A stretch of DNA of 64,000 nt from Thermoleophilia bacterium (lineage in GTDB: Bacteria > Actinomycetota > Thermoleophilia > Gaiellales > Gaiellaceae), in assembly GCA_017882615.1 (NCBI GenBank), contig JADGPD010000005.1:1-64000 (forward strand), given 5' to 3'. The translations under genes were made by a program, and so were the position numbers. The notes below the pieces were generated by a model. The model worked only from the letters and a program-made list of their open reading frames with translations. It was not told where the DNA came from and ran no database searches. How positions within the stretch are numbered: position 1 is the first letter of the stretch; each line of letters begins with the position of its first letter. Of the stretch, positions 29,116 to 37,524 are shown piece after piece.

Positions 29116-30801
29116 TCAGCGGGGACGGCTACTGGGAGCGGAGGACGGGCTTCGGGGCGCCGAAGCCGCGGCGGTGGCGACGTCGCCGGGGTAGGTATGC
29201 CGCGCCTTGAAAAGCAAGTACGCGGCGACGGCCAGCGGCGCGAGCATCACGGCGAACGTCCATTGCAACCCCGAGCGCCCACCGCCGAAAACGTAGTCGG
29301 ACACGGCGCCGAAAAGCAGCGGCGCAAGAGCCACCGCGACGCCGCGAACGAGCGTGCGCACCGACTCGGCGCGTCCCCACAGGCGCGGCGGCATGATGTC
29401 CAGGCGCGCCGCATCGATCGCCGGGTTCTGGGCCGAGAGCGCGAGCGCGGCGAAGAGCAGGTAGGGGAGGGCGGAGCCGGCGCTGCGCGTGATCAGCGCA
29501 GGAATGAAGAGCACGATCGTGGCCGTCGCCGCGAGCGCACTCACGGTGAGGCGGGCGTTGAGGTGGCGCCGGCGCAGCAGGGAGTCGCTGAGCGTTCCGC
29601 CGAGCAGCACGCCCACGATCGCGCCGACTCCCACGACGAGCAATAGTCCGTTCGCCTTCACCTGCCCGATGTCGTACTGGCCCTTGACGAACTCGACGCC
29701 GAAGATCTCCACCCCGGCCAGGAAGAAGTAGCCGAGAGAGCTGGATGCGATCAGCACGACGTTCGTCCGCACCTGGAGCACGTGCCGTATCGCCGCCCTC
29801 AGGCTCATGCGGCTGATGTCGCCGTGCAGGACGAGCGCCGGATCGGGGCCGATGTTGTGCTCGCGCACGAGCAGCTGGGCGTCGGTCGCGTGCGGCTCAT
29901 CGCTGGCCGGTTGCGCGTCAGCCGCGCGCTGCGCGGCTCGAGCCGCCGCCGTGCCCGCCTCGGGAGCGAGCGCACCGCGTCCGCCCCGCGCCGGCTCGGG
30001 AAGCCGCAACACCGCCCAGGCCAGCACGAATGCGGGAACGGCGAGAACGAAGAATGCGAGCCGCCAGGACAGAGCGGCGATGTCGCCGGTGACCGCGAAG
30101 CCGAAGCCGGCGCCGAGCAGCTCGCCGCTCAAGATGAAGCCGTAGATGCGCCCTCGCTCCGAGCCGGCGAAATAATCGCCGACGAGCGATGCCACAAGCG
30201 GGCCGGCCGCGGCGGTCACCGACCCTAGGAACAGGCGCGTGAGCAGGAGCTCGCCGAAGCTAGAGGCCATGGCGCTCCAGACCATCGCCACTCCCCAGAG
30301 CACGATCGCCGCTCCGAGTATGAACGTACGCCGGACTCTGTCTGCCAGCACGCCGAAAGGCACGCTGGCCAGCGCGCCGACGAGCGAGGAGACGGCGACC
30401 AGGAGGCCGATATCGGTGTTGTTGATCGACAGGTCGCTGCGCAGCTGCGTGGCCGAGGCGCCGACGGTGACGACATCGGCGCTGCTGAGCGCGAGAATCG
30501 CCGCGAGCACGACGATGACTCTCATCCTGACCGAGCCTCCGAGCGTGTCCGAGAGCTGCTCCGAGCCCGCCTTGGCCGCCTTGCGGGCGAGCTTCAGAGA
30601 GGCTTCGAGTTTCGGTTTTGGCTTGTCTCGGCTCGTTCCGATCGTCTCCCGTTGCTTGCGCCGAGGCGGGCCCGATCCGAACGGACGCGCGTGGCTCCGT
30701 CGATTATGAGGCAGGCGATTACGTGCAGCGCCGGGTGATCGCGCGAATCGAGTCGCCGGTCGCCGACGGTGAGCGTCGGCGCCCAATCGCCCGTTGCACA
30801 C
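29116..30801 (-). CDS. MFS transporter (start uncertain, probably within 30530-30670)
   Basis: About 12 hydrophobic segments; VVTVGASATQLRSDLSINNTDIGLLVAVSSLVGALASVPFGVLADRVRR. Confidence 0.85.
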   Translation of the reverse strand: MCNGRLGADAHRRRPATRFARSPGAARNRLPHNRRSHARPFGSGPPRRKQRETIGTSRDKPKPKLEASLKLARKAAKAGSEQLSDTLGGSVRMRVIVVLAAILALSSADVVTVGASATQLRSDLSINNTDIGLLVAVSSLVGALASVPFGVLADRVRRTFILGAAIVLWGVAMVWSAMASSFGELLLTRLFLGSVTAAAGPLVASLVGDYFAGSERGRIYGFILSGELLGAGFGFAVTGDIAALSWRLAFFVLAVPAFVLAWAVLRLPEPARGGRGALAPEAGTAAARAAQRAADAQPASDEPHATDAQLLVREHNIGPDPALVLHGDISRMSLRAAIRHVLQVRTNVVLIASSSLGYFFLAGVEIFGVEFVKGQYDIGQVKANGLLLVVGVGAIVGVLLGGTLSDSLLRRRHLNARLTVSALAATATIVLFIPALITRSAGSALPYLLFAALALSAQNPAIDAARLDIMPPRLWGRAESVRTLVRGVAVALAPLLFGAVSDYVFGGGRSGLQWTFAVMLAPLAVAAYLLFKARHTYPGDVATAAASAPRSPSSAPSSRPR

Positions 30802-30861
30802 TCACCGGATCGCTCGCCGCGGTCTGGCCGCAGCCGCTCGCCCGCTCCGACTGATCGACGA

Positions 30862-31022
30862 AGGGCCTATCCCAATAGGCCTGCACGCCCGACGCGGCCG
30901 ATCCGCGGCGTCAGCAACCGGAGGGCTGCTCTCCGCACTACCAGTGCGCCTTCACAGCCCTACGGCCACTGGCATCCACGGCTTGACCACCTCGGGCGCA
31001 CATCCCTACCGGGATAGGCCCT
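30862..31022 (-). ncRNA. Candidate structured RNA: 161-nt rod-like hairpin, unassigned family
   Basis: AGGGCCTATCCC/GGGATAGGCCCT terminal stem plus seven further nested helices, about 62 bp by hand; wobble pairs are G.U only on the minus strand. Confidence 0.55.
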
Positions 31023-31875
31023 AAAGCGCGTGTGCGCGGGTTGGATCGGGCTCGCCGCTGAGCTCCAGGCTGAGCTCCCAGAGGCGCCGGCGAGCGTCTC
31101 GGTCGTAGGCTTGATCGTCTGCGCGTGCCTCGGTTTGACGATCGAAGAATCGCCCGCTCACGTTCTCGAGCTCGGGTGCGACCGCCAGCCGGACGACGGC
31201 CTCGATGCCCGTCTCGAGACTGTCCACGGATCGGCCGATCTGCTCGAGAACGATCTTGGTGGGCATCAGCGTGCCCGGATGGAGGCTGTTGACGGTGACC
31301 TCCTCGGCGCGCAAGCGGTCGGCGAGCTCGAAGCCGGAGGTGATTTGGGCGAGCTTGCTCTGCCCGTAGGCGCGACTACCGCCGTAGGAACGCTCGAGCA
31401 TCGGGTCGTCGAAGTCGGTCGGGCTCTGTCCGATCGAGGCGACGTTGACGACGCGCGCAGGTGCGGATCGCCTCAGTAAAGGCAGCAGGCGCAGGGTGAG
31501 TACGAACCCGGCCAGGTAGTTGACCGCGAAGCGCAGCTCGTATCCGTCGCGGCTTTGCTGGCGCGTGGTCAGGTCGGGCTTGCCGCTACCGATGCCGGCG
31601 TTGTTGACGAGGACGTGGAGCTGCTCGGTCGAGTGCGTGATCTCCTCCGCGAGGGCGCGCACCTGGTCGAGCGAGGCGAGATCCGCGATGTGAGTACGGA
31701 CTCGGTCGTTGTTCGAGTTGTGCCGAATCTGCTTCGCCACCAGCTCGAGCTTGTCCGGATCGCGGCCGTGCAGGTGCACGGTGGCTCCGTAGTCAGCAAG
31801 GCGCTCGGCTACGCCGCGCCCGAGCCCGTCGCTGGCGCCGGTGACGAGGACTGTGGTCTGGTCGATCGGCCGCAT
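31021..31875 (-). CDS. Short-chain dehydrogenase/reductase
   Basis: TVLVTGASDGLGRGVAERLADYGATVHLHGRD; NNAG; YGQSKLAQI. Confidence 0.9.
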   Translation of the reverse strand: MRPIDQTTVLVTGASDGLGRGVAERLADYGATVHLHGRDPDKLELVAKQIRHNSNNDRVRTHIADLASLDQVRALAEEITHSTEQLHVLVNNAGIGSGKPDLTTRQQSRDGYELRFAVNYLAGFVLTLRLLPLLRRSAPARVVNVASIGQSPTDFDDPMLERSYGGSRAYGQSKLAQITSGFELADRLRAEEVTVNSLHPGTLMPTKIVLEQIGRSVDSLETGIEAVVRLAVAPELENVSGRFFDRQTEARADDQAYDRDARRRLWELSLELSGEPDPTRAHAL

Positions 31876-31926
31876 TCACGTCGGTGTTCCCGATCTCGCG
31901 AGCCCGAACCCGAGCGTAGGATGGCC

Positions 31927-32595
31927 TCAGAGCAGGAGGGTAGACGCGCGAACCTCGGCTCTCGCCTTCACGCCGAGCAAGAGCTTGCGCATCATCGGGA
32001 AGTCGCCGAGCTCGAACAGGATCAGCGTGAGGAGCGTGCTTCCCGGCGAGCTGCACCAGCTGTGGAAGTCCTTGAGCCGGGTGACGAGCCGGGTGCGATT
32101 GCCCGGAAGCGGCTTGAGCGTCCAGCCCCAAGTGCTGTCCGGCTTGACCCAGAGAAGCCAGCGGTTCGGCTCGAAGCCTGCGATCTTGAAGGCGGTCGTC
32201 TCGCTGACCTTCTTCGCCATCGGCACCCAGTCGCCGACCTGCGGGCTCTGGAACTCGGGCAGGATCCGCTCGGCGCTAGGTCGCATCGCGTTGTCGAAGA
32301 AGTCGTAGCTGTAGAAGCCGGCCTTGCCGAAGCCGATCTGGACAAGCCAGGGCCAGACGTCCTGCGGCGGTGCTCCGATCGTGATCGCACGCGTGGCGGA
32401 GAACGTAGCCAGCGGCACGATCTCGTCGCCGGGCATCGATGCGGCGACCTCCTCGTCGGTCGCGCCCCAGCGCAGGTGCCAGCGGCGAACCAGTGGCGCC
32501 GCCAGGAACAGAGGCGATCCGGCGATCGCCTCGCCGGCGCACCGCACCGCGCTACGTGCGCTCATCCTTGACTCCCATCCCGGAAATGTAGGCAT
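31927..32595 (-). CDS. SRPBCC-superfamily-like protein
   Basis: TRAITIGAPPQDVWPWLVQIGFGKAGFYSYDFFDNAM; WGWTLKPLPGNRTRLVTRLK. Confidence 0.65.
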   Translation of the reverse strand: MPTFPGWESRMSARSAVRCAGEAIAGSPLFLAAPLVRRWHLRWGATDEEVAASMPGDEIVPLATFSATRAITIGAPPQDVWPWLVQIGFGKAGFYSYDFFDNAMRPSAERILPEFQSPQVGDWVPMAKKVSETTAFKIAGFEPNRWLLWVKPDSTWGWTLKPLPGNRTRLVTRLKDFHSWCSSPGSTLLTLILFELGDFPMMRKLLLGVKARAEVRASTLLL

Positions 32596-32801
32596 CACGA
32601 GGAAGGTCGCGCCACCCAGCCTGCGCCGACGAAAAGCGTCGCGCCTCCCCGATTCGAACGAAAATCTCTCGCTTTCTCGGGGCGCCGCTGGCCGTGCGAC
32701 ACCGGAAGGGACAGTGTTGACCCACACGGCCCTGGAGAGTGACGTGCGGCCAGCGGCGTCAGGGCTTTCGCACGAGCGAAAGCCCGGTCGAGAGAGTGAG
32801 A

Positions 32802-32875
32802 CGGGAGCGACGGGACTCGAACCCGCGACCTCCGGCGTGACAGGCCGGCGTTCTAACCAGCTGAACTACGCCCCC
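32802..32875 (-). tRNA. tRNA-Asp(GTC)
   Basis: Minus strand GGGGGCGTAGTTCAGCTGGTTAGAACGCCGGCCTGTCACGCCGGAGGTCGCGGGTTCGAGTCCCGTCGCTCCC + discriminator G; four arms, CTGTCAC anticodon loop. Confidence 0.95.
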
Positions 32876-33120
32876 GAGCCGGAGCATTGTACTAACAACG
32901 AAAGTCCGCTCCTTGCCAACGAAAGCCTGGCGACTTTCGTTGGGGGAAAGCGGCTTGCTCTTGGTCGCCGCGATCGACATGGCGGGCGCGGCTCACAAAA
33001 CGCCATCCTCCGGCTCGTCCACTTCGGACACTGACCACAACTACGGTCAGCCGAGCACGCACCTAGGAGCAGACGAGGCACCCGCGCCGAAGGTGCGGTG
33101 TCTCGTACACGTTGGTTATC

Positions 33121-33165
33121 CCGCGAAAAGTCTTAGCCGGCTTTGCCGGCCGACTTTCCGCGGGA
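33121..33165. other. Long hairpin upstream of marP-like gene
   Basis: CCCGCGAAAAGTC TTAGCCGGCTTTGCCGGC CGACTTTCCGCGGG, inverted repeat with internal GCCGGC/GCCGGC. Confidence 0.65.
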
Positions 33166-33181
33166 GGGGTAGCCTTCCTTC

Positions 33182-34312
33182 GTGGCTCTCGTCGACTGGC
33201 TCGCCGTGGCGTTCATCGCGTTGCTCGCTTTCGGCGGGGCCCGCAAGGGACTCATCGTCGGCGGTCTGTCGCTGGTAGGCGTGCTGGGTGGTCTGTACCT
33301 GGGCGCGCGTCTGGCCCCCGTTTTGTTCTCGGGCTCGAGTTCGCCCTACACGCCGCTGGTGGCGCTTGCGGGGGCGATGGTGCTCGCAATTGCACTGGAG
33401 ACCGCGGGCGCGCTCACGGGGAGCGTGCTCAGGGATGCGCTCAAACTTACGCCGCTAAGGCTATTCGACGCCCTGGGCGGGCTGGTGCTTGGAGCTGCCA
33501 CGGCCATCGCCGTGCTCTGGATAGTGGCTGCGGTCGCCTTCCATTTGCCGCAAACGTCGGTTGTGCGTGAGCGAGCGCGGCAATCGGCTCTGCTTTCGTC
33601 GCTGATCTCGACGCTGCCGCCTCAGGATGTGATGAGCGCCCTGGCGGGCATCGATCCCTTCCCGCTGATCGTCGGACCGGCGGCTCCGTCGCAGGCGCCC
33701 GATTCGGGCGTGCTCGCTCGCGCAAGCCTGCAGCGCAGCGAGCAGGGTGTGGTCAGGGTGAGGTCGGAAGCCTGCGGTATCGGCTACGCCGGCTCGGGTT
33801 GGGTGGCGAAGAAGGAGTACGTGGTCACCGCGGCGCACGTGATCGCCGGGGGAAGCAAGATCGAGATTCAGGCGCAAGGTCACTCATCCCGCCCCGCCCG
33901 CGTCGTCGCCTTCGACGCGACCAACGATCTCGCCTTGCTCTTCGTGCCGGGGCTGGGCGTGAGACCGCTCACGCTGGCCAGCCCGGACTACGGCGATGCC
34001 GGAGCGGTGCTGGGCTACCCCGGCGACGGACCTTTCATCGCGGAGCCGGCGCGAGTCGGCTCGACGGCGATCCTCTTCTCCCCGAACTACGCCGGTGCGG
34101 TCGTCAGCCGTTCGATCACCAGCCTGCGCGGCAAGGTGCGCCCCGGCGACTCAGGCGGCCCGCTAGTGAACGAGCTCGGTGCCGTTGAGCTGACGGTGTT
34201 CGGGGCGAAGAAGGGCACCGACGTCGGCTACGGCACCTCTAGCGAGCTCGCTCATGCTCTGCTCGAGCGTCGCGGTCACGTCAGCGTCTCTACCGGCGCC
34301 TGCCTGGACTGA
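33182..34312 (+). CDS. MarP-like membrane serine protease (CvpA-like TM domain + trypsin-like domain)
   Basis: MALVDWLAVAFIALLAFGGARKGLIVGGLSLVGVLGG; VVTAAHVIAGG, ATNDLALLFVPG, RPGDSGGPLVNELG. Confidence 0.9.
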   Translation: MALVDWLAVAFIALLAFGGARKGLIVGGLSLVGVLGGLYLGARLAPVLFSGSSSPYTPLVALAGAMVLAIALETAGALTGSVLRDALKLTPLRLFDALGGLVLGAATAIAVLWIVAAVAFHLPQTSVVRERARQSALLSSLISTLPPQDVMSALAGIDPFPLIVGPAAPSQAPDSGVLARASLQRSEQGVVRVRSEACGIGYAGSGWVAKKEYVVTAAHVIAGGSKIEIQAQGHSSRPARVVAFDATNDLALLFVPGLGVRPLTLASPDYGDAGAVLGYPGDGPFIAEPARVGSTAILFSPNYAGAVVSRSITSLRGKVRPGDSGGPLVNELGAVELTVFGAKKGTDVGYGTSSELAHALLERRGHVSVSTGACLD

Positions 34313-34505
34313 CGAAAAGTCCCCTCATCGACGGGTTCTGTCAAGCGCGCGAGTGCTCGGCAACGGTGTGTACGCGCCGAATTTGCCTTTTCTCAACGCG
34401 GATAATTGGCTTGCTGAGCGGTGAAGCGAGTCAACCAACGCGGTCAAGCACCAAGCGGTGATAGATGAAGCGCTATCTAAAGACCATAGTGCAACTAACG
34501 AGACA

Positions 34506-34566
34506 GGCCCCGATGCGGCGGGGGCCACTCGAAAATAGAGCCCGGGCCCCGATGCGGCGGGGGCCC
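34506..34566. repeat. Two direct copies of a GC hairpin GGCCCCGATGCGGCGGGGGCC
   Basis: 34506-34526 and 34544-34566 carry the same 21-bp core; each is a GGCCCC/GGGGCC stem-loop. Confidence 0.85.
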
Positions 34567-34712
34567 AGAGGCCAAAAACATACACGGATCTCCCCCAGAT
34601 CGGATTGAAGCGGGCATGCGGCGCCCGCTTCGGTCTGTTCGGGGGTTGTTTTGGGTTAATACGAGCGAGCGCAGGCGCCGGAATTGCTCGCTCGAGACCA
34701 GGCCGGATGGGT

Positions 34713-37445
34713 TCAGCGCGAGACGCGCAGGTTGCGCAGGTACTCACGCTCGCGCCGGCGCCGCTCTTGTTCCGCAGCGAAGCGCACTTCGCTTTCTCCG
34801 TCTGCGCTCTCGTCCTCCTGCACCAGCGTCGCGACGTCCTTGTCGGCGCCGGCTCCGAGCGGCCAGCGGCGCCTGCGTAAGCCGGGCTCGCGCTGCCCGA
34901 GATCCTCGAGCGTGTGCTCGATTTCGGCGACCGCGATCTCCGGGGGGAGATCTATCTCGACGGTCATTTCCACGGTCTCGGCTACGCGCTCGGGCTGATC
35001 GAGCGGGCTTTGCCGGGCTGCGGCGGGCGATGTGTCAGGGCTTGTCTCGGCATCGAGCTCGGTCTCACTCTCGCCCGCCTCGCGGTGTCGCAAGTGGAAG
35101 CGCCGCGACCGTTCGTGCTCGCGTTCCTCGGCCACGGATTCGCTGCGATCTTCCAGCTCGATCGCGGGCTCGGGCTCGGGCTCGACTTCCCGTTCAGCCT
35201 CGGCGTCGAGCACCTTCTCTTCGTGCCGGAATAGATGGAAGCGCCGCGGCTGCTCAGGCTCGGCCTCGATTGCGAAGACCTCGGGAATGCTCTCGAGCTC
35301 GACTCCGAGCTCGATCTCGGGCTCTGCGGAGGATTCCGCTTCGCGCTCGAATAGATGAAACAGACCGTGGCGCTCGGGCTCGGCCTCGGAAACCGGAATC
35401 TCGACGGTGCTTTCCAGCCGGGCTTCGCTCTCGGGTTCGGCGTCGGGCTCCGCCTTGGCCTCTTCGTCGCTCTCCTCCTGCCGGTGCAGGTGGAAGCGCC
35501 GCGGCTGCTCGGACTCGCTTTCTTCGGCCAACGGCTCGGAGGGGCCTTCCCGCTCGGGCTCAGCCTCGTCTTCTGTTCCGGTAGCGGTCTCCGACGTTGC
35601 TTCGAGCGGCTTCTCATGCTTGAAGGGATGGAAGAAGTGACGCGGCGGTGCCGGCTCGTGTTCCTCAGCCACGGGCTCTTCGGCGATCTCAGGCTCCGGC
35701 TCGCCTTCGGGCTCGTCGGCGGAGGATTTCTCGGCCCGCTCGAAGAGGTGAGAAAGACCGTGACGCTCGGTCTCGGCCTCCGAGGCCGGTATCCCGGCGC
35801 CGCTTTCGGGCGTGACCTCGGGCTCGATCGCCGGCTCGTCCGTCCTGTGCCGAAGCAGATGGAAGCGCTGCGGCCGCTCGGGCTGGCTTTCTTCGGCGAC
35901 GGGCTCGGGATTGTTCGCCTCGATCTCGGGCTCCGCTGCGGCGACGGTCTCGAGCTCGGCGCTCGGCTCGTCGGCGGCTCCGGGCTCTGACGTGTATTCG
36001 AACTCCTTCTCATGGCGCCTGAAGAGGTGGACGCGCCGGCGAGGCTCCTCCGGCGCTACGTCAGTTGCGGAAACCTCGAGGATGTTCTCGAGCTCTGCTT
36101 CGGGCTCGGCCTTGCTCGCTTCGGCGGCGGCCTCGAAGCTTCTCGTCTCAATCTCGAGCTCCAGCGCGGCTGCGATCTCGGGCTCGGCTTCGATCTCGGT
36201 CTCCGGCTCAACCGCTGGCTCCTCGGTGACTTCGAGCTCGGACTCGGCTTCGGGCGCTTTCTGCTCATGCCGGAAGGGGTGGAAGAAATGCCGCGGCAGC
36301 TCGGGCCCGGCGTCTTCGGCCGCAACATCGGGGATGTCTTCGGGCTCGACTTTGGGCGCGACCTCGGCCGCGACCTCAGGGAGATCATCGACTTCGACGT
36401 CGGGGACGAGCTCGGTCACGATCTCGGTCGCGATTTCGGGCGCCGTCTCGGCTTCGAGCGCCTTCTCCTCGTGGCGGAACAAGTGGAAGGGTCGCGACCG
36501 CTCGGGCTCGCGTTCCTCGGCCACGGCTTCGATCGGACTTTCCGGCTCGCTCTCGGGCTCGACTTCCGGCTCCGCGGCGGCTTCGGGCCCTTCCTCGCTC
36601 AGGGACTCCGGCTCGCCGCCCAGCACCGGCACGGCATTCTCGCGATCCGCTTCCAGCTCGGCTTCCGCAGCCGGCTTCTGCTCGACCTCTGCCTCGGGCT
36701 GTTTTGCGACCGAGATCTCGGTGGCGCCTTCCGGCGCCTCCTCCGCATTTTCGGACTCGCTCGGCAGCTGGTAGGCCGCCAGCGGCCAATCGGCCTCGGC
36801 GGCGCCTTCCTCTCTGTCTGTCCGCCAGACCAGAGGCTCGACCTGGTCGAGCGTGAGGGAGGTGATGCTCGGAGCGATCCTGGCCTCGCGCTCTTCGGGA
36901 GCCGTGTACGCGGGGGCGCCGGCGGGGAGTCGCTGGACGCGGCGGTTCTCGCGCGCGATCGCTAGCTCGATCGAGAAGACGATCAAAAAGGCCACCGTTT
37001 CGGCGATTGCGGTCGTTAAAAATGGGTGGGAGCTCATTTGAGCCGAAATCGCGGCGACAGCGATAAGGAAGACGGCCTCCAGCAGGAGCCTCGGCGCCGT
37101 GCGGTTTGTGCCGCCCGGGCTCTCTACCGGCGGCAGCGCGTAGGGATCGATTCTGGTTGAGATCGGGCTCGAGTCGAAATGGATGCTCGAAGGACGGTAA
37201 GCGCGCTCGGGAGCGGGCAGAGTCACGTCGGCCGGGGATGCACTGCCCTTGGCACGCTCCAGCGATTGCAGGATCTCTTCGAGCTCGCCGCTGAAGCGCT
37301 CGAGCAGTTCGAAAGCCCGACGTGCGCCCTCGGGGGCGTCCTCCCGCTCGAAGTGCTCGCCGTTAGGGCGATGCTCGCCCGCGGACTCGGACGCGCCGCT
37401 TTCCTCCGCCGGCTGTTTGCTCTCTTCGCTGCCTGTCTGATCCAC
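34713..37445 (-). CDS. Membrane-anchored Glu/Pro-rich low-complexity protein with reiterated basic FHLF-type motifs
   Basis: 910 aa; hydrophobic segments LLLEAVFLIAVAAISAQM and ETVAFLIVFSIELAIA; about ten RRFHLFRHEEK-like motifs in acidic linkers. Confidence 0.85.
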   Translation of the reverse strand: MDQTGSEESKQPAEESGASESAGEHRPNGEHFEREDAPEGARRAFELLERFSGELEEILQSLERAKGSASPADVTLPAPERAYRPSSIHFDSSPISTRIDPYALPPVESPGGTNRTAPRLLLEAVFLIAVAAISAQMSSHPFLTTAIAETVAFLIVFSIELAIARENRRVQRLPAGAPAYTAPEEREARIAPSITSLTLDQVEPLVWRTDREEGAAEADWPLAAYQLPSESENAEEAPEGATEISVAKQPEAEVEQKPAAEAELEADRENAVPVLGGEPESLSEEGPEAAAEPEVEPESEPESPIEAVAEEREPERSRPFHLFRHEEKALEAETAPEIATEIVTELVPDVEVDDLPEVAAEVAPKVEPEDIPDVAAEDAGPELPRHFFHPFRHEQKAPEAESELEVTEEPAVEPETEIEAEPEIAAALELEIETRSFEAAAEASKAEPEAELENILEVSATDVAPEEPRRRVHLFRRHEKEFEYTSEPGAADEPSAELETVAAAEPEIEANNPEPVAEESQPERPQRFHLLRHRTDEPAIEPEVTPESGAGIPASEAETERHGLSHLFERAEKSSADEPEGEPEPEIAEEPVAEEHEPAPPRHFFHPFKHEKPLEATSETATGTEDEAEPEREGPSEPLAEESESEQPRRFHLHRQEESDEEAKAEPDAEPESEARLESTVEIPVSEAEPERHGLFHLFEREAESSAEPEIELGVELESIPEVFAIEAEPEQPRRFHLFRHEEKVLDAEAEREVEPEPEPAIELEDRSESVAEEREHERSRRFHLRHREAGESETELDAETSPDTSPAAARQSPLDQPERVAETVEMTVEIDLPPEIAVAEIEHTLEDLGQREPGLRRRRWPLGAGADKDVATLVQEDESADGESEVRFAAEQERRRREREYLRNLRVSR
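35073..36507 (-). repeat. Degenerate protein-coding repeat array (acidic linker + basic FHLFRHEEK-type motif)
   Basis: RSRPFHLFRHEEK, LPRHFFHPFRHEQK, EPRRRVHLFRRHEK, RPQRFHLLRHRTD, RHGLSHLFERAEK, PPRHFFHPFKHEK, QPRRFHLHRQEES, RHGLFHLFEREAE, QPRRFHLFRHEEK, RSRRFHLRHREAG. Confidence 0.85.
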
Positions 37446-37524
37446 GCGTCGCTCCGTCGGGCCGCATAACGATTATGACCGTCGCGGCGCGTGTTCGCGC
37501 ATCGAGAGCGCAGTGCTGTGTCAG

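Noticed and set aside
30862-31022. Considered as SRP RNA, tmRNA or RNase P RNA
   Set aside because: None of the diagnostic conserved sequences I know (SRP apical GGAAGNAGCA loop, tmRNA T-arm, RNase P core) is present on either strand.
30769-31024. Small plus-strand ORFs across the 161-nt rod structure
   Set aside because: No plausible start context or domain; the interval is better explained by RNA secondary structure on the minus strand.
32759-32980. Minus-strand 73-aa ORF containing GGVVQLVRTPACHAGGRGFESRRSR
   Set aside because: Translation of the tRNA-Asp gene itself; artefact.
32324-33034. Plus-strand 236-aa ORF containing GATGLEPATSGVTGRRSNQLNYAPEP
   Set aside because: The segment is a read-through of the complement of tRNA-Asp and the antisense of the SRPBCC-like gene; a familiar spurious annotation.
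34325-34747. Minus-strand 140-aa ORF with duplicated APAASGP
   Set aside because: The duplication simply mirrors the two GC hairpins; no coding signature, and it overlaps the 3' end of the acidic-protein gene.
34914-36965. Long plus-strand ORFs opposite the acidic protein (e.g. 35355-35990, 35812-36774, 36012-36965) rich in Gly/Leu or Ser
   Set aside because: Shadow ORFs: the GAG/GAA-rich repeats on the minus strand read as CTC/TTC, Ser and Gly codons antisense. Only the minus frame has TM segments and a patterned motif.
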